Assembly: GCA_035276085.1 (NCBI GenBank)
Contig: DATELY010000106.1
Location: 1 to 5,878 of the forward strand
Length of the DNA: 5,878 bases
Reading direction: 5' to 3'
Origin: DATELY01 sp035276085
Lineage (GTDB): Bacteria; Pseudomonadota; Gammaproteobacteria; Steroidobacterales; Steroidobacteraceae
Shown: positions 1 to 5,285 of the stretch, one piece after another
Numbering within the stretch: position 1 is the first letter of the stretch
How the letters are laid out: every line of letters begins with the position of its first letter
Notes under the pieces: model-generated
Seen by the model: the letters and a program-made list of their open reading frames with translations, nothing else
Database searches by the model: none
What the model was told of the DNA's origin: nothing
Position numbers and translations under genes: made by a program

Positions 1-35
1 TCCCCTGCGAAGCGGGGGGCGAGCCGGTGCCTTTC

Positions 36-60
36 GCAACGACACTGAATGTGTCGTTGC
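36..60. repeat. Perfect inverted repeat, 10-base arms
   Basis: The arms GCAACGACAC (36-45) and GTGTCGTTGC (51-60) are exact reverse complements separated by TGAAT. The stem is stable but is not followed by a T-run, so it is not a typical factor-independent terminator. It is the first member of the hairpin cluster at the left edge. Confidence 0.8.
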
Positions 61-70
61 CCGGCGCAGC

Positions 71-92
71 GCCAGTGCATGGATGCACTGGC
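71..92. repeat. Perfect 22-base palindrome with CATGGATG core
   Basis: GCCAGTGCAT (71-80) and ATGCACTGGC (83-92) are exact reverse complements separated by GG. The core CATGGATG (78-85) differs by one base from the CAGGGATG cores of the hairpins at 192-230, although its flanking arms are quite different. As DNA it could be an operator; as RNA it would form a hairpin. The same-core, different-arm pattern fits a dispersed repeat family better than an operator. Confidence 0.75.
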
Positions 93-191
93 CGGGGAGT
101 GACACAGGGAAGTGGCCTTCACGAGGGTTAGGGTGGGGGCAGACGTCGCCGCATCAGCTCAAATTATGCACCCCCATCCTGTCCTTCTGAT

Positions 192-230
192 GTGCAGGGA
201 TGCACGAATGGCGCGAGCGCAGGGATGCGC
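192..230 (+). repeat. Two tandem hairpins with GGGA loops
   Basis: Two short hairpins follow one another: GTGCA-GGGA-TGCAC (192-205) and GCGCA-GGGA-TGCGC (217-230). They share the core CAGGGATG (195-202 and 220-227), while the outer arm bases differ between copies and remain complementary within each copy. GGGA is a GNRA-class tetraloop, which would stabilise the RNA form. The 11-base spacer reads GAATGGCGCGA. These appear to be members of a dispersed hairpin family; their role is unknown. Confidence 0.6.
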
Positions 231-391
231 AGGAGCGGCCCCCGCTATCGCAGGGGAAGGGACGCTTGCTCTGACAACCTCAGTGGCGGCGCGGCGGCGG
301 AAATGCCGCAAGTGAGCCGACGGGTACCGTTCATCACGAACTTCGCCCTGCGACCCGCGTTTACCCGTGGGCCATCACGTGAGTTATCCAC

Positions 392-1546
392 TTGCCCGCC
401 GAGTTCACGTTTGGAATCGAGGAAGAGTTCTTCATCGGCCATCGTCGCAGTCGCAACGTGGCCATTCGATTGCCGGACCGGTTGATCAAACGTGCTGAAC
501 GCGAGCTCGGCGACCGCGTCACGCACGAGCTGTTGCAATGTCAGCTCGAGCTCGTATCACCCGTGCTCGATTCCATCGACGCCGCGCGCACGCATGTCTA
601 CGACAGTCGCCGACGGCTCGCCCGCATCGCAGCCCGGCAGGAGCTGAGCTTGATCGCCGCGGGTACTCATCCACTCGCAGCCTGGATCGAGCAAGAGATC
701 ACCGACGATCCGCGCTACGACGACGTGCTCAAAGGATTCCAGATCGTTGGGCGGCGCAATCTGTTCTGCGGGCTGCACATCCATGTGGCGGTCCCCGACG
801 GCGTCGATCGCGTGCAGGTGATGAATCGCACGATGCGGTGGCTGCCGCTGTTCCTTGCGCTCAGCACGTCCTCGCCCTTCTGGAATCGCCAGCGCACGGG
901 GTTGCTCAGCTACAGGCAGACGGCGTACGACGAGTGGCCCCGTAGCGGCATCCCGGATTTCTTCGCCAACGAAGCGCAGTACGCGGAGTTTGCGAGCTGC
1001 CTCGTCAGTGGCGGTGCCATGAAGGATGCAAGCTTCCTGTGGTGGGCCATTCGCCCTTCGTTGCGTTACCCGACGCTCGAGCTGCGCATCACGGATGCGT
1101 GCACGAATGCCGAGGACACCGTCGCGCTCGCTGCGCTCTATCGCGCCCTGATCGCGTTCCTGGTGCGCAATCCGAATTTCGGCAGCGACTGGTCGCCGAT
1201 CACGCGGCGGGTCATTGACGAAAACCGCTGGCGTGCGAAGCGCTATGGCACATCTGCAGAGTTCATCGATGACCGGACGGGTGAGGCGGTTCCCATCGCA
1301 CGAGTGTTCCAGGAGCTATGCGAGCTCGTTCGAGAAGACGCGGATCGACTCGGCTGCACACCGGCGTTCAGGCAGCTGAGCGCCGTCCTCCGCAACGGTA
1401 CGAGCGCTCATCGGCAACTGGAAATCTTCATCGCGAAGAGACAAGCTGGCACCGGCAGGACGGAAGCACTGAAGGCCGTCGTCGACTGGCTGGCAGAGCA
1501 CTCCGTTCCCGCAATCGAACCGCAGCCGGACACACCAACCTCATGA
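392..1546 (+). CDS. Carboxylate-amine ligase, YbdK/GCS2 (glutamate-cysteine ligase type 2) family
   Basis: The 384-residue product belongs to the glutamate-cysteine ligase family 2, soluble ATP-dependent enzymes that join a carboxylate, classically the gamma-carboxyl of glutamate, to an amine through an acyl-phosphate. The family's hallmarks are visible: GIEEEF at 8-13 (Mg/ATP-binding glutamates), QLELVSP at 51-57, GTHPL at 91-95, CGLHIHV at 126-132, IRPS at 220-223, TLELRITDAC at 228-237 and ENRWRAKRYG at 277-286. Length is close to E. coli YbdK (about 370). The start is TTG at 392. An in-frame TGA at 380-382 leaves no other start codon before GIEEEF, and the next in-frame GTG (458) would delete it. 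The ribosome site is weak. The natural substrate is unknown; YbdK-type enzymes have only weak glutamate-cysteine ligase activity, so a role in glutathione synthesis should not be assumed. The stop lies 4 bases before the hydrolase gene, suggesting an operon. Confidence 0.9.
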   Translation: MPAEFTFGIEEEFFIGHRRSRNVAIRLPDRLIKRAERELGDRVTHELLQCQLELVSPVLDSIDAARTHVYDSRRRLARIAARQELSLIAAGTHPLAAWIEQEITDDPRYDDVLKGFQIVGRRNLFCGLHIHVAVPDGVDRVQVMNRTMRWLPLFLALSTSSPFWNRQRTGLLSYRQTAYDEWPRSGIPDFFANEAQYAEFASCLVSGGAMKDASFLWWAIRPSLRYPTLELRITDACTNAEDTVALAALYRALIAFLVRNPNFGSDWSPITRRVIDENRWRAKRYGTSAEFIDDRTGEAVPIARVFQELCELVREDADRLGCTPAFRQLSAVLRNGTSAHRQLEIFIAKRQAGTGRTEALKAVVDWLAEHSVPAIEPQPDTPTS

Positions 1547-1550
1547 CGCC

Positions 1551-2375
1551 ATGCAGAGCCCGCACGCCCAACGCTCCCGCGTGCTGATCGGAATCTCGCC
1601 GCGCATTCTCCGCGATGTGCCGGCGCAGCTTGGATTTCGGGGCAAGACGCTGCAGTACCTCGAACAGTCGGTTGCGCACTGGCTGATGGGATGCGGCGCC
1701 ATGGTCGTGATGATTCCCACTGTCGAGCAGCAAAGCGCCATCCGCCGCTCGGACCTGTCCGTTCACGACTACGCGGCCACGCTCGACGGCCTGATCCTGC
1801 AAGGCGGCGCAGATATCGATCCGAGCCTCTATGGTGAACAGATGTCTGCCGCGGTTGGCCCCATCGATCGCGCCCGCGACCGCTTCGAGCTGGATCTGCT
1901 GCGTGCCTTCGCGAAATACGGCAAGCCCGTGTTCGGCATCTGCCGCGGCATGCAGCTCATCAACGTCGCCTACGGCGGCACGTTGCACCACGATCTGAAC
2001 GTTGCCGGAGCAACGAGCTTCGTGCATTGCATCCGCGAGCAGTACGACGAGCACCAGCACGATCTCACGTTCGAGCAGAACGGCTGGTTGCAGTCGTTAT
2101 ACGCAGGCGTGATCAACCCGCGCGTGAACTCGATCCACCATCAAGGCGTGAACAAGCTGGGCACCGGCCTGATCGTCGAGGCCTGGTCGGGTGACGGCGT
2201 GATCGAATGCGTTCGGCATGAAGGCCCGACGTTCATGGTCGGCGTGCAATGGCATCCGGAATTCCACGACGAGCGCTTTCCAGAACTGCTGCCGACGGTG
2301 CCGTTGTTGAATGCGTTCATCGACGCGGCGAGGAAGCAGGAATCACGTCGTGACGGAGCTCAAGCGCAACCATAG
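1551..2375 (+). CDS. Gamma-glutamyl hydrolase, class I glutamine amidotransferase-like (peptidase C26, PuuD-like)
   Basis: A 274-residue protein with the class I glutamine amidotransferase fold used as a stand-alone hydrolase. Such enzymes cleave gamma-glutamyl amide bonds, for example gamma-glutamyl-GABA in putrescine breakdown (PuuD). The catalytic triad is complete: nucleophile Cys131 in GICRGMQLIN (129-138), His235 and Glu237 in QWHPEF (233-238). Also typical are LQGGADIDPSLYG (83-95), forming the oxyanion region, YGGTLHHDL (141-149) and NSIHHQGV (193-200). There is no synthetase domain and no signal peptide, so it acts in the cytoplasm. Length fits the family (about 250-270). I take the ATG at 1551, 4 bases after the ligase stop; its ribosome site is poor, and a GTG at 1581 (just before LIGISPR) is a possible alternative. 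No polyamine genes are in view, so the PuuD substrate is not supported by context. Pairing with a carboxylate-amine ligase suggests the two act on the same type of bond. Confidence 0.9.
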   Translation: MQSPHAQRSRVLIGISPRILRDVPAQLGFRGKTLQYLEQSVAHWLMGCGAMVVMIPTVEQQSAIRRSDLSVHDYAATLDGLILQGGADIDPSLYGEQMSAAVGPIDRARDRFELDLLRAFAKYGKPVFGICRGMQLINVAYGGTLHHDLNVAGATSFVHCIREQYDEHQHDLTFEQNGWLQSLYAGVINPRVNSIHHQGVNKLGTGLIVEAWSGDGVIECVRHEGPTFMVGVQWHPEFHDERFPELLPTVPLLNAFIDAARKQESRRDGAQAQP

Positions 2376-2377
2376 AG

Positions 2378-2406
2378 TTGCATTCAGCTCGAGCCCGGCC
2401 TAGTCT
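2378..2406 (+). promoter_or_regulatory. Weak candidate promoter for the SRPBCC/ArsR pair
   Basis: A TTGCAT element (2378-2383) and a TAGTCT element (2401-2406) are spaced by 17 bases and lie just upstream of a strong ribosome site. Each matches only 3 of 6 bases of the sigma-70 consensus, so the spacing and location carry the case. If real, transcription would start near 2413. Confidence 0.22.
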
Positions 2407-2417
2407 ATTGGCAACCC

Positions 2418-2422
2418 GGAGG
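2418..2422 (+). promoter_or_regulatory. Ribosome binding site GGAGG that sets the SRPBCC start
   Basis: GGAGG lies 6 bases before the ATG at 2429. This favours that ATG over the in-frame TTG at 2378, which would add 17 residues of low-complexity sequence and has no such site. Confidence 0.75.
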
Positions 2423-2428
2423 TTGCAC

Positions 2429-2881
2429 ATGAACGACACCATCGAAAAACGCATCGAGCTCAAGGCACCGGTCCCGCGCGTGTGGCGCGCGCTCACGGAC
2501 TTTCGCGAGTTCGGACAATGGTTCCGCGTCGCGCTCGAGGGGCCGTTCGTTCCCGGGCAGGTGGCGCGTGGCCGTATTACCTATCCCGGCTACGAGCACG
2601 TGCGGTGGGAGGCGACGGTGAAGGACATGCAACCCGAGCGGCTGTTCTCGTTCACGTGGCACCCCTATGCCGTGGATCCGAAGGTGGACTATTCGCAGGA
2701 GACACCGACGTTGGTGGAGTTCCGGTTGGAGAAAGTTCCGACGGGCACACGGCTCGTGATCACCGAGTCCGGTTTCGACGGGATTCCGGCACAGCGGCGC
2801 ATCGAAGCGCTGCGGATGAATGAAGGCGGTTGGGCGGAGCAGACCAAGAACATCGAAGCGCATGTCACGCAGAACGCGTAG
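2429..2881 (+). CDS. SRPBCC (START/Bet v 1-like, AHSA1-type) domain protein
   Basis: A 150-residue single-domain protein of the SRPBCC superfamily, whose members form a helix-grip fold around a hydrophobic cavity. Typical features in order: an N-terminal strand EKRIELKAPV (6-15), the first helix PRVWRALTD (16-24), FREFGQWF (25-32), a WEATVKDMQPERLFSFTW segment (60-77), the strand TLVEFRLE (94-101), TRLVITESGF (107-116), and a C-terminal helix starting at RMNEGGW (129-135). Proteins of this type are sometimes labelled VanB or vanillate O-demethylase oxidoreductase in databases. That name is not supported here, since there is no flavin or ferredoxin domain. Ligand and role are unknown. The gene overlaps the downstream ArsR-type regulator by 20 bases, a common pairing for this family, so it is probably co-transcribed with it and may be controlled by it. 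Start chosen from the GGAGG site. Confidence 0.85.
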   Translation: MNDTIEKRIELKAPVPRVWRALTDFREFGQWFRVALEGPFVPGQVARGRITYPGYEHVRWEATVKDMQPERLFSFTWHPYAVDPKVDYSQETPTLVEFRLEKVPTGTRLVITESGFDGIPAQRRIEALRMNEGGWAEQTKNIEAHVTQNA

Positions 2882-3206
2882 CGCGCTGCCGAAGCCGCGT
2901 GCGTACGCGCCGCTCTTCGCTGCGCTGGGCGATGAAACCCGCCTCGCGATCGTAACGAGGCTTGCCTCCGGCGAGCCCCACTCGATCGCGCAACTGACTG
3001 CAGAAACGAAGCTCACGCGACAGGCGGTGACCAAGCATCTGCGAGTGCTCGAAGGCGCACGGCTCGTGCGCAGTGTGCGCTCCGGGCGGGAAAGCCTGTT
3101 CGAGCTGGATCCGGCGCCGATTCGTGCCGTGCGTGACTATGCGGAGGTGGTCTCGCAGCAGTGGGACGATGCGTTGGCGCGATTGAAAGCGTTCGTGGAG
3201 AAGTAA
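2862..3206 (+). CDS. ArsR-family winged-helix transcriptional regulator, cysteine-free
   Basis: A 114-residue DNA-binding protein of the ArsR/SmtB fold. The first helices read PLFAALGDETRLAIVTRLASG (17-37). The helix-turn-helix covers roughly 40-64 (SIAQLTAETKLTRQAVTKHLRVLE), and the wing is LVRSVRSGRESLFELDP (68-84). It ends with a helix WDDALARLKAFVEK typical of ArsR members that pair with SRPBCC genes. There is no cysteine in the whole protein and no ELCVCD-type motif, so the classic arsenic/cadmium site is absent; some other ligand, or none, is more likely. I prefer the ATG at 2862, which overlaps the SRPBCC stop by 20 bases. An in-frame ATG at 2820 would add 14 basic residues and overlap by 62 bases; neither has a strong ribosome site. 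It probably represses its own operon, although no operator could be identified. Confidence 0.87.
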   Translation: MSRRTRSALPKPRAYAPLFAALGDETRLAIVTRLASGEPHSIAQLTAETKLTRQAVTKHLRVLEGARLVRSVRSGRESLFELDPAPIRAVRDYAEVVSQQWDDALARLKAFVEK

Positions 3207-3216
3207 CCCGTCGCGG

Positions 3217-3254
3217 CGCGCGTCCCGAGCCTGTCCAAAGCTCAGGGCTGCGCG
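3217..3254. repeat. Imperfect inverted repeat after the ArsR gene; possible terminator or REP-like element
   Basis: The left arm CGCGCGTCCCGAG (3217-3229) and right arm CTCAGGGCTGCGCG (3241-3254) are complementary over most of their length, with two mismatches and one extra base, around an 11-base loop. Only a weak pyrimidine run (TCTATT) follows. The inner part resembles the GCCTGTCnAA-CTCAGG type of palindrome that I recall as a widespread intergenic repeat. It may end the SRPBCC/ArsR transcript. The rest of the 3207-3394 gap holds a weak -10-like TACGAT (3341-3346) without a convincing -35. Confidence 0.45.
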
Positions 3255-3383
3255 TCTATTCACTTATCACTCGCCACGCGTCGGGTGTCGCCCACTTTGA
3301 CGAGCAGCGCATCGTGCGCCGCTTGCCACTCGGCATGCGATACGATCCGAGGTAGGACGACAGGCGGAGCCGACATTCACCGC

Positions 3384-3390
3384 AGGAGGT
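3384..3390 (+). promoter_or_regulatory. Strong ribosome binding site AGGAGGT that sets the exonuclease start
   Basis: AGGAGGT is a near-perfect complement to the 16S rRNA 3' end. The GTG at 3395 lies 5 bases after AGGAGG. A GTG at 3389 in the same frame lies inside this site itself, so 3395 is the credible start. Confidence 0.8.
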
Positions 3391-3394
3391 GCGA

Positions 3395-4228
3395 GTGATC
3401 ATTCATCTGCTGGATGGGACCTACGAGCTGTTTCGGCATTTCTACGGACTGCGCCGCTTCCACAAGAAGGACCCGCCATTCGGCGCTGTCCTGGGGGTGC
3501 TCAACACCGCGTTGCAGATGATCGAGGAAGGGGCGACGCATTTCGGTGTCGCCACCGATCACGTCATCGAGTCGTTTCGTAACGAGCTCTGGCCCGGCTA
3601 CAAGACGGGGGCGGGCATCGAGCCGGCGTTATGGGCGCAGTTTCATCCGCTCGAAGAAGCGTTGACTGCCTGCGGCATTGCCGTCTGGCCCATGGAGGAG
3701 CTCGAGGCCGATGATGCACTGGCGTCGGCTGCGCGACTGGCAGCCGCAGATGAGCGCGTGCAAAAGGTCTCGATCTGGACACCGGACAAGGATCTTGCAC
3801 AGTGCGTGCGCGGCAAGCGTGTCGTGCAGGTGGATCGGCGTTCAAAGAAGATCCTCGATGCCGACGCCGTTGTGGCGAAGTTCGGTGTGGCGCCCGAGAG
3901 AATCCCCGACTTCCTCGCGCTCGTCGGCGATGTTGCGGACGGCTATCCCGGTATCGCAGGTATCGGCCGTACCACGGCAGCGCGGCTGATCAATCGACAT
4001 GGAGCGATCGAAGACTTTCCCCCGGACGTGCTGGGTGAACGACGGGAGCAGGCGCTGTTGTTCAAGCGACTGGCAACGCTAGTGGATGACGCTGAGCTCT
4101 TTGCCAGCGTGGACGAGCTCGAGTGGCGCGGGCCTGGAGATGGCTTCGCTCAATACGCCAAGCGCTTGGGGGATGAGAAGGTCGCGGCTCGGGCGGTGCA
4201 GCTCGCTACGAAGCTCGGTGGAGATTGA
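3395..4228 (+). CDS. Stand-alone 5'-3' exonuclease (DNA polymerase I N-terminal/FEN-like, PIN plus H3TH)
   Basis: A 277-residue cytoplasmic nuclease homologous to the 5'-nuclease domain of DNA polymerase I, without a polymerase domain. Family members remove 5' flaps and RNA primers using two metal ions. The acidic active-site set is complete: Asp7 in LLDGTYELFR (5-14), Asp55 in ATDHVIESFR (53-62), the EADDALAS cluster (104-111, Asp106/107), Asp131 and Asp133 in TPDKDLAQ (129-136), and Asp179 and Asp182 in LVGDVADGYPGIAGIG (176-191). The last motif runs into the helix-hairpin-helix-like H3TH DNA-binding segment (about 183-205). FRNELWPGYKTG (61-72) matches the FRHELYPEYK region of Pol I. The length matches the Pol I 5'-nuclease domain and is slightly longer than E. 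coli Xni/ExoIX (251). The product could back up Pol I or RNase H in primer or flap processing. GTG start chosen from AGGAGGT. Not obviously in an operon with either neighbour. Confidence 0.92.
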   Translation: MIIHLLDGTYELFRHFYGLRRFHKKDPPFGAVLGVLNTALQMIEEGATHFGVATDHVIESFRNELWPGYKTGAGIEPALWAQFHPLEEALTACGIAVWPMEELEADDALASAARLAAADERVQKVSIWTPDKDLAQCVRGKRVVQVDRRSKKILDADAVVAKFGVAPERIPDFLALVGDVADGYPGIAGIGRTTAARLINRHGAIEDFPPDVLGERREQALLFKRLATLVDDAELFASVDELEWRGPGDGFAQYAKRLGDEKVAARAVQLATKLGGD

Positions 4229-4314
4229 AGGTTGCCCCACCCTGAGGAAAGGGCACTGCATCGACTCGTCGCCTGATCGTTCCTTGAGCAGCCGTGAGGC
4301 GGACTCGGGATGGC

Positions 4315-4320
4315 TATACT
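4315..4320 (+). promoter_or_regulatory. Candidate -10 element (TATACT) upstream of djlA
   Basis: TATACT matches 5 of 6 bases of the sigma-70 -10 consensus and is preceded by TGGC. It lies 29 bases before the djlA ATG, giving a short leader if transcription starts near 4327. The nearest good -35-like word, TTGAGC (4284-4289), is 25 bases away, which is too far, so any promoter here would depend mainly on its -10 region. Confidence 0.38.
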
Positions 4321-4349
4321 GCCGTCCCGTTTCCAAAGCGCCTCGCTGA

Positions 4350-5105
4350 ATGCCATTGACCTTCCTGTTCGGTTTGATCGGTCTGCTCGTCGGTGGCCTG
4401 CGCGGGCTGGTCTGGGGCGTGGTGATTGGCTACGCAGCGGGCAGGTTGCTGCGCTACTTCCTGACCAAGAGTCTCAGCGTCGTTCAGAGTCAGTTTCTCG
4501 AAACGACCTTTGCCGTGATGGGCGCCGTGTGCAAAGCAGACGGCGTCGTCACGCGCGATGAGATCCGCGCAACGGAAAGCCTGTTCGAGCGACTGCATCT
4601 CGGCCCAGAGCAACGTGCTGTGGCGATGGCGGCGTTCGCACGCGGCAAAGCGCCTGATTTCGATCTGGATGCCGCAGTCACCCGCTTTGCGCGCGCGAGC
4701 CGGCATCAGCGTCCGTTGTTGCTCATGTTCCTGCAGATGCAGGTGGCCGCCATCGCCGCCGATGGCAATGTGCACGCAGCCGAGCACCAGATGCTCGTGC
4801 GCGTGGCGCGACTGCTCGGCTTGAGCGAGGCGGACGTTGCGCAGCTCGAAGCGCTGTTGCGAACGGGAACGGCGGCTCCCGCGCCAGGCCGCAAGCTCGA
4901 CGATGCGTACGCTGCACTGGGCTTGACGCCGGACGCGACCGACGCACAGATCAAGCAGGCCTATCGCAGGCTCATGAGCCAGAATCATCCCGACAAACTG
5001 GCCGCGAAAGGTCTACCCGAAAGCATGCGCGAGATGGCTGAGGAGAAGACTCGCGAGATCAGCACCGCTTATGCGCTGATCAAGGAAGCGCGCGGATTCA
5101 ACTGA
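4350..5105 (+). CDS. djlA: Membrane-anchored DnaJ-type co-chaperone DjlA (TM plus TerB-like plus J domain)
   Basis: A 251-residue inner-membrane co-chaperone that stimulates DnaK ATPase through a cytoplasmic J domain. An N-terminal transmembrane segment (about 4-30) is rich in glycine and includes GLLVGGLRGLVWGVVIG, similar in character to the E. coli DjlA segment that mediates dimerisation. A central TerB-like alpha-helical domain covers about 50-172 (ATTF-like ETTFAVMGAVCKADG at 51-65; MFLQMQVAAIAADGNVH at 126-142). A short Ala/Pro linker (173-180) leads to the J domain (183-251) with YRRLMSQNHPDKL (205-217) and the essential HPD at 213-215. The end, KGLPESMREMAEEKTREISTAYALIKEARGF, follows the E. 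coli protein almost residue by residue. E. coli DjlA is 271 long; the shortfall is mostly a shorter Gly/Gln-rich linker. In E. coli it links to envelope stress and capsule (Rcs) signalling; that role is not shown here. The ribosome site is weak. Confidence 0.93.
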   Translation: MPLTFLFGLIGLLVGGLRGLVWGVVIGYAAGRLLRYFLTKSLSVVQSQFLETTFAVMGAVCKADGVVTRDEIRATESLFERLHLGPEQRAVAMAAFARGKAPDFDLDAAVTRFARASRHQRPLLLMFLQMQVAAIAADGNVHAAEHQMLVRVARLLGLSEADVAQLEALLRTGTAAPAPGRKLDDAYAALGLTPDATDAQIKQAYRRLMSQNHPDKLAAKGLPESMREMAEEKTREISTAYALIKEARGFN

Positions 5106-5131
5106 CCACGCGGCAGCGCATCGAAGTGCCC

Positions 5132-5142
5132 CTAGTGGCCTG
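5132..5142 (+). repeat. CTAGTGnCCTG word, copy 1
   Basis: CTAGTGGCCTG matches CTAGTGTCCTG at 5739-5749 in 10 of 11 bases, in the same orientation. It lies 33 bases before the left palindrome (5175-5248). The two copies flank the lipoprotein gene with its leader. Confidence 0.35.
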
Positions 5143-5174
5143 TAACACTGATTGTGGACTGTCTGAGTGAGCGG

Positions 5175-5248
5175 CCGGCTGGCGAGCTGGCTTGTTGGCC
5201 AGAAGGTTTTGCCAGGGCTTCCGGCCAGCCGACCAGCAAGCCAGCAGG
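5175..5248. repeat. Long imperfect palindrome between the convergent djlA and lipoprotein genes
   Basis: Folding this 74-base stretch on itself pairs about 23 of 31 positions per arm around a 12-base loop. The best inner stem is GGCCAGAAG (5197-5205) with CTTCCGGCC (5218-5226). A second register pairs GCTGGCTTGTTGG (5186-5198) with CCAGCAAGCCAGC (5233-5245) at 12 of 13 bases. Lying between two genes that point at each other, it could end transcription from both sides, but there is no T-run on either side. It could equally be a REP- or MITE-like remnant. The surrounding 5106-5285 gap contains no gene. Confidence 0.65.
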
Positions 5249-5285
5249 CGCAAGCCGCGGTATCGAATCAGTCGTTACGGTTCCA

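Larger units (their letters stand above)
1..391. other. Non-coding region with a cluster of small hairpins
   Basis: No convincing gene lies here. The open frames that exist are short, rich in Arg, Ala and Gly, lack recognisable domains and overlap the ligase start in the wrong frame. What the stretch does hold is a series of inverted repeats: a GC hairpin at about 2-17 (CCCC arm, GAA loop, GGGG arm, with one bulged T), a perfect 10-base-arm hairpin at 36-60, a perfect 22-base palindrome at 71-92, a weak one around 103-114, and two tandem GGGA-loop hairpins at 192-205 and 217-230. From about 235 to 391 I see no further structure and no promoter I would defend. The first 20-100 bases may be the 3' flank of an unseen upstream gene. 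Confidence 0.6.

Noticed and set aside
360..389. TTTACC ... TTATCC as a promoter for the ligase gene
   Set aside because: The -10 match is poor and would put the transcript start inside the coding region.
112..485. Short plus-strand open frames (112-315 and 192-485) in the left region
   Set aside because: They run through the hairpin repeats, have biased composition, and the second overlaps the ligase in the wrong frame.
1428..2060. 210-codon open frame on the minus strand across the ligase end and hydrolase
   Set aside because: It lies antisense to two genes with clear family motifs, has a composition typical of a GC-rich shadow frame and shows no domain.
2378..2428. Longer SRPBCC protein starting at TTG 2378
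   Set aside because: No ribosome site, low-complexity extra residues, and a strong GGAGG site points to ATG 2429.
2405..3034. 209-codon minus-strand open frame under the SRPBCC and ArsR genes
   Set aside because: Antisense shadow of two well-supported genes; rich in Arg, His and Pro with no recognisable motif.
3323..3346. TTGCCA and TACGAT as -35 and -10 for the exonuclease gene
   Set aside because: The spacer is only 12 bases, too short for a sigma-70 promoter; the -10-like word alone is not enough.
4233..4255. TGCCC ... GGGCA inverted repeat after the exonuclease stop as a terminator
   Set aside because: Only 5 paired bases around a 13-base loop and no T-run; too weak to call.
4314..4988. 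224-codon minus-strand open frame opposite djlA
   Set aside because: djlA is unmistakable on the plus strand; the antisense frame is rich in Arg, Ala and Gln and resembles no family.
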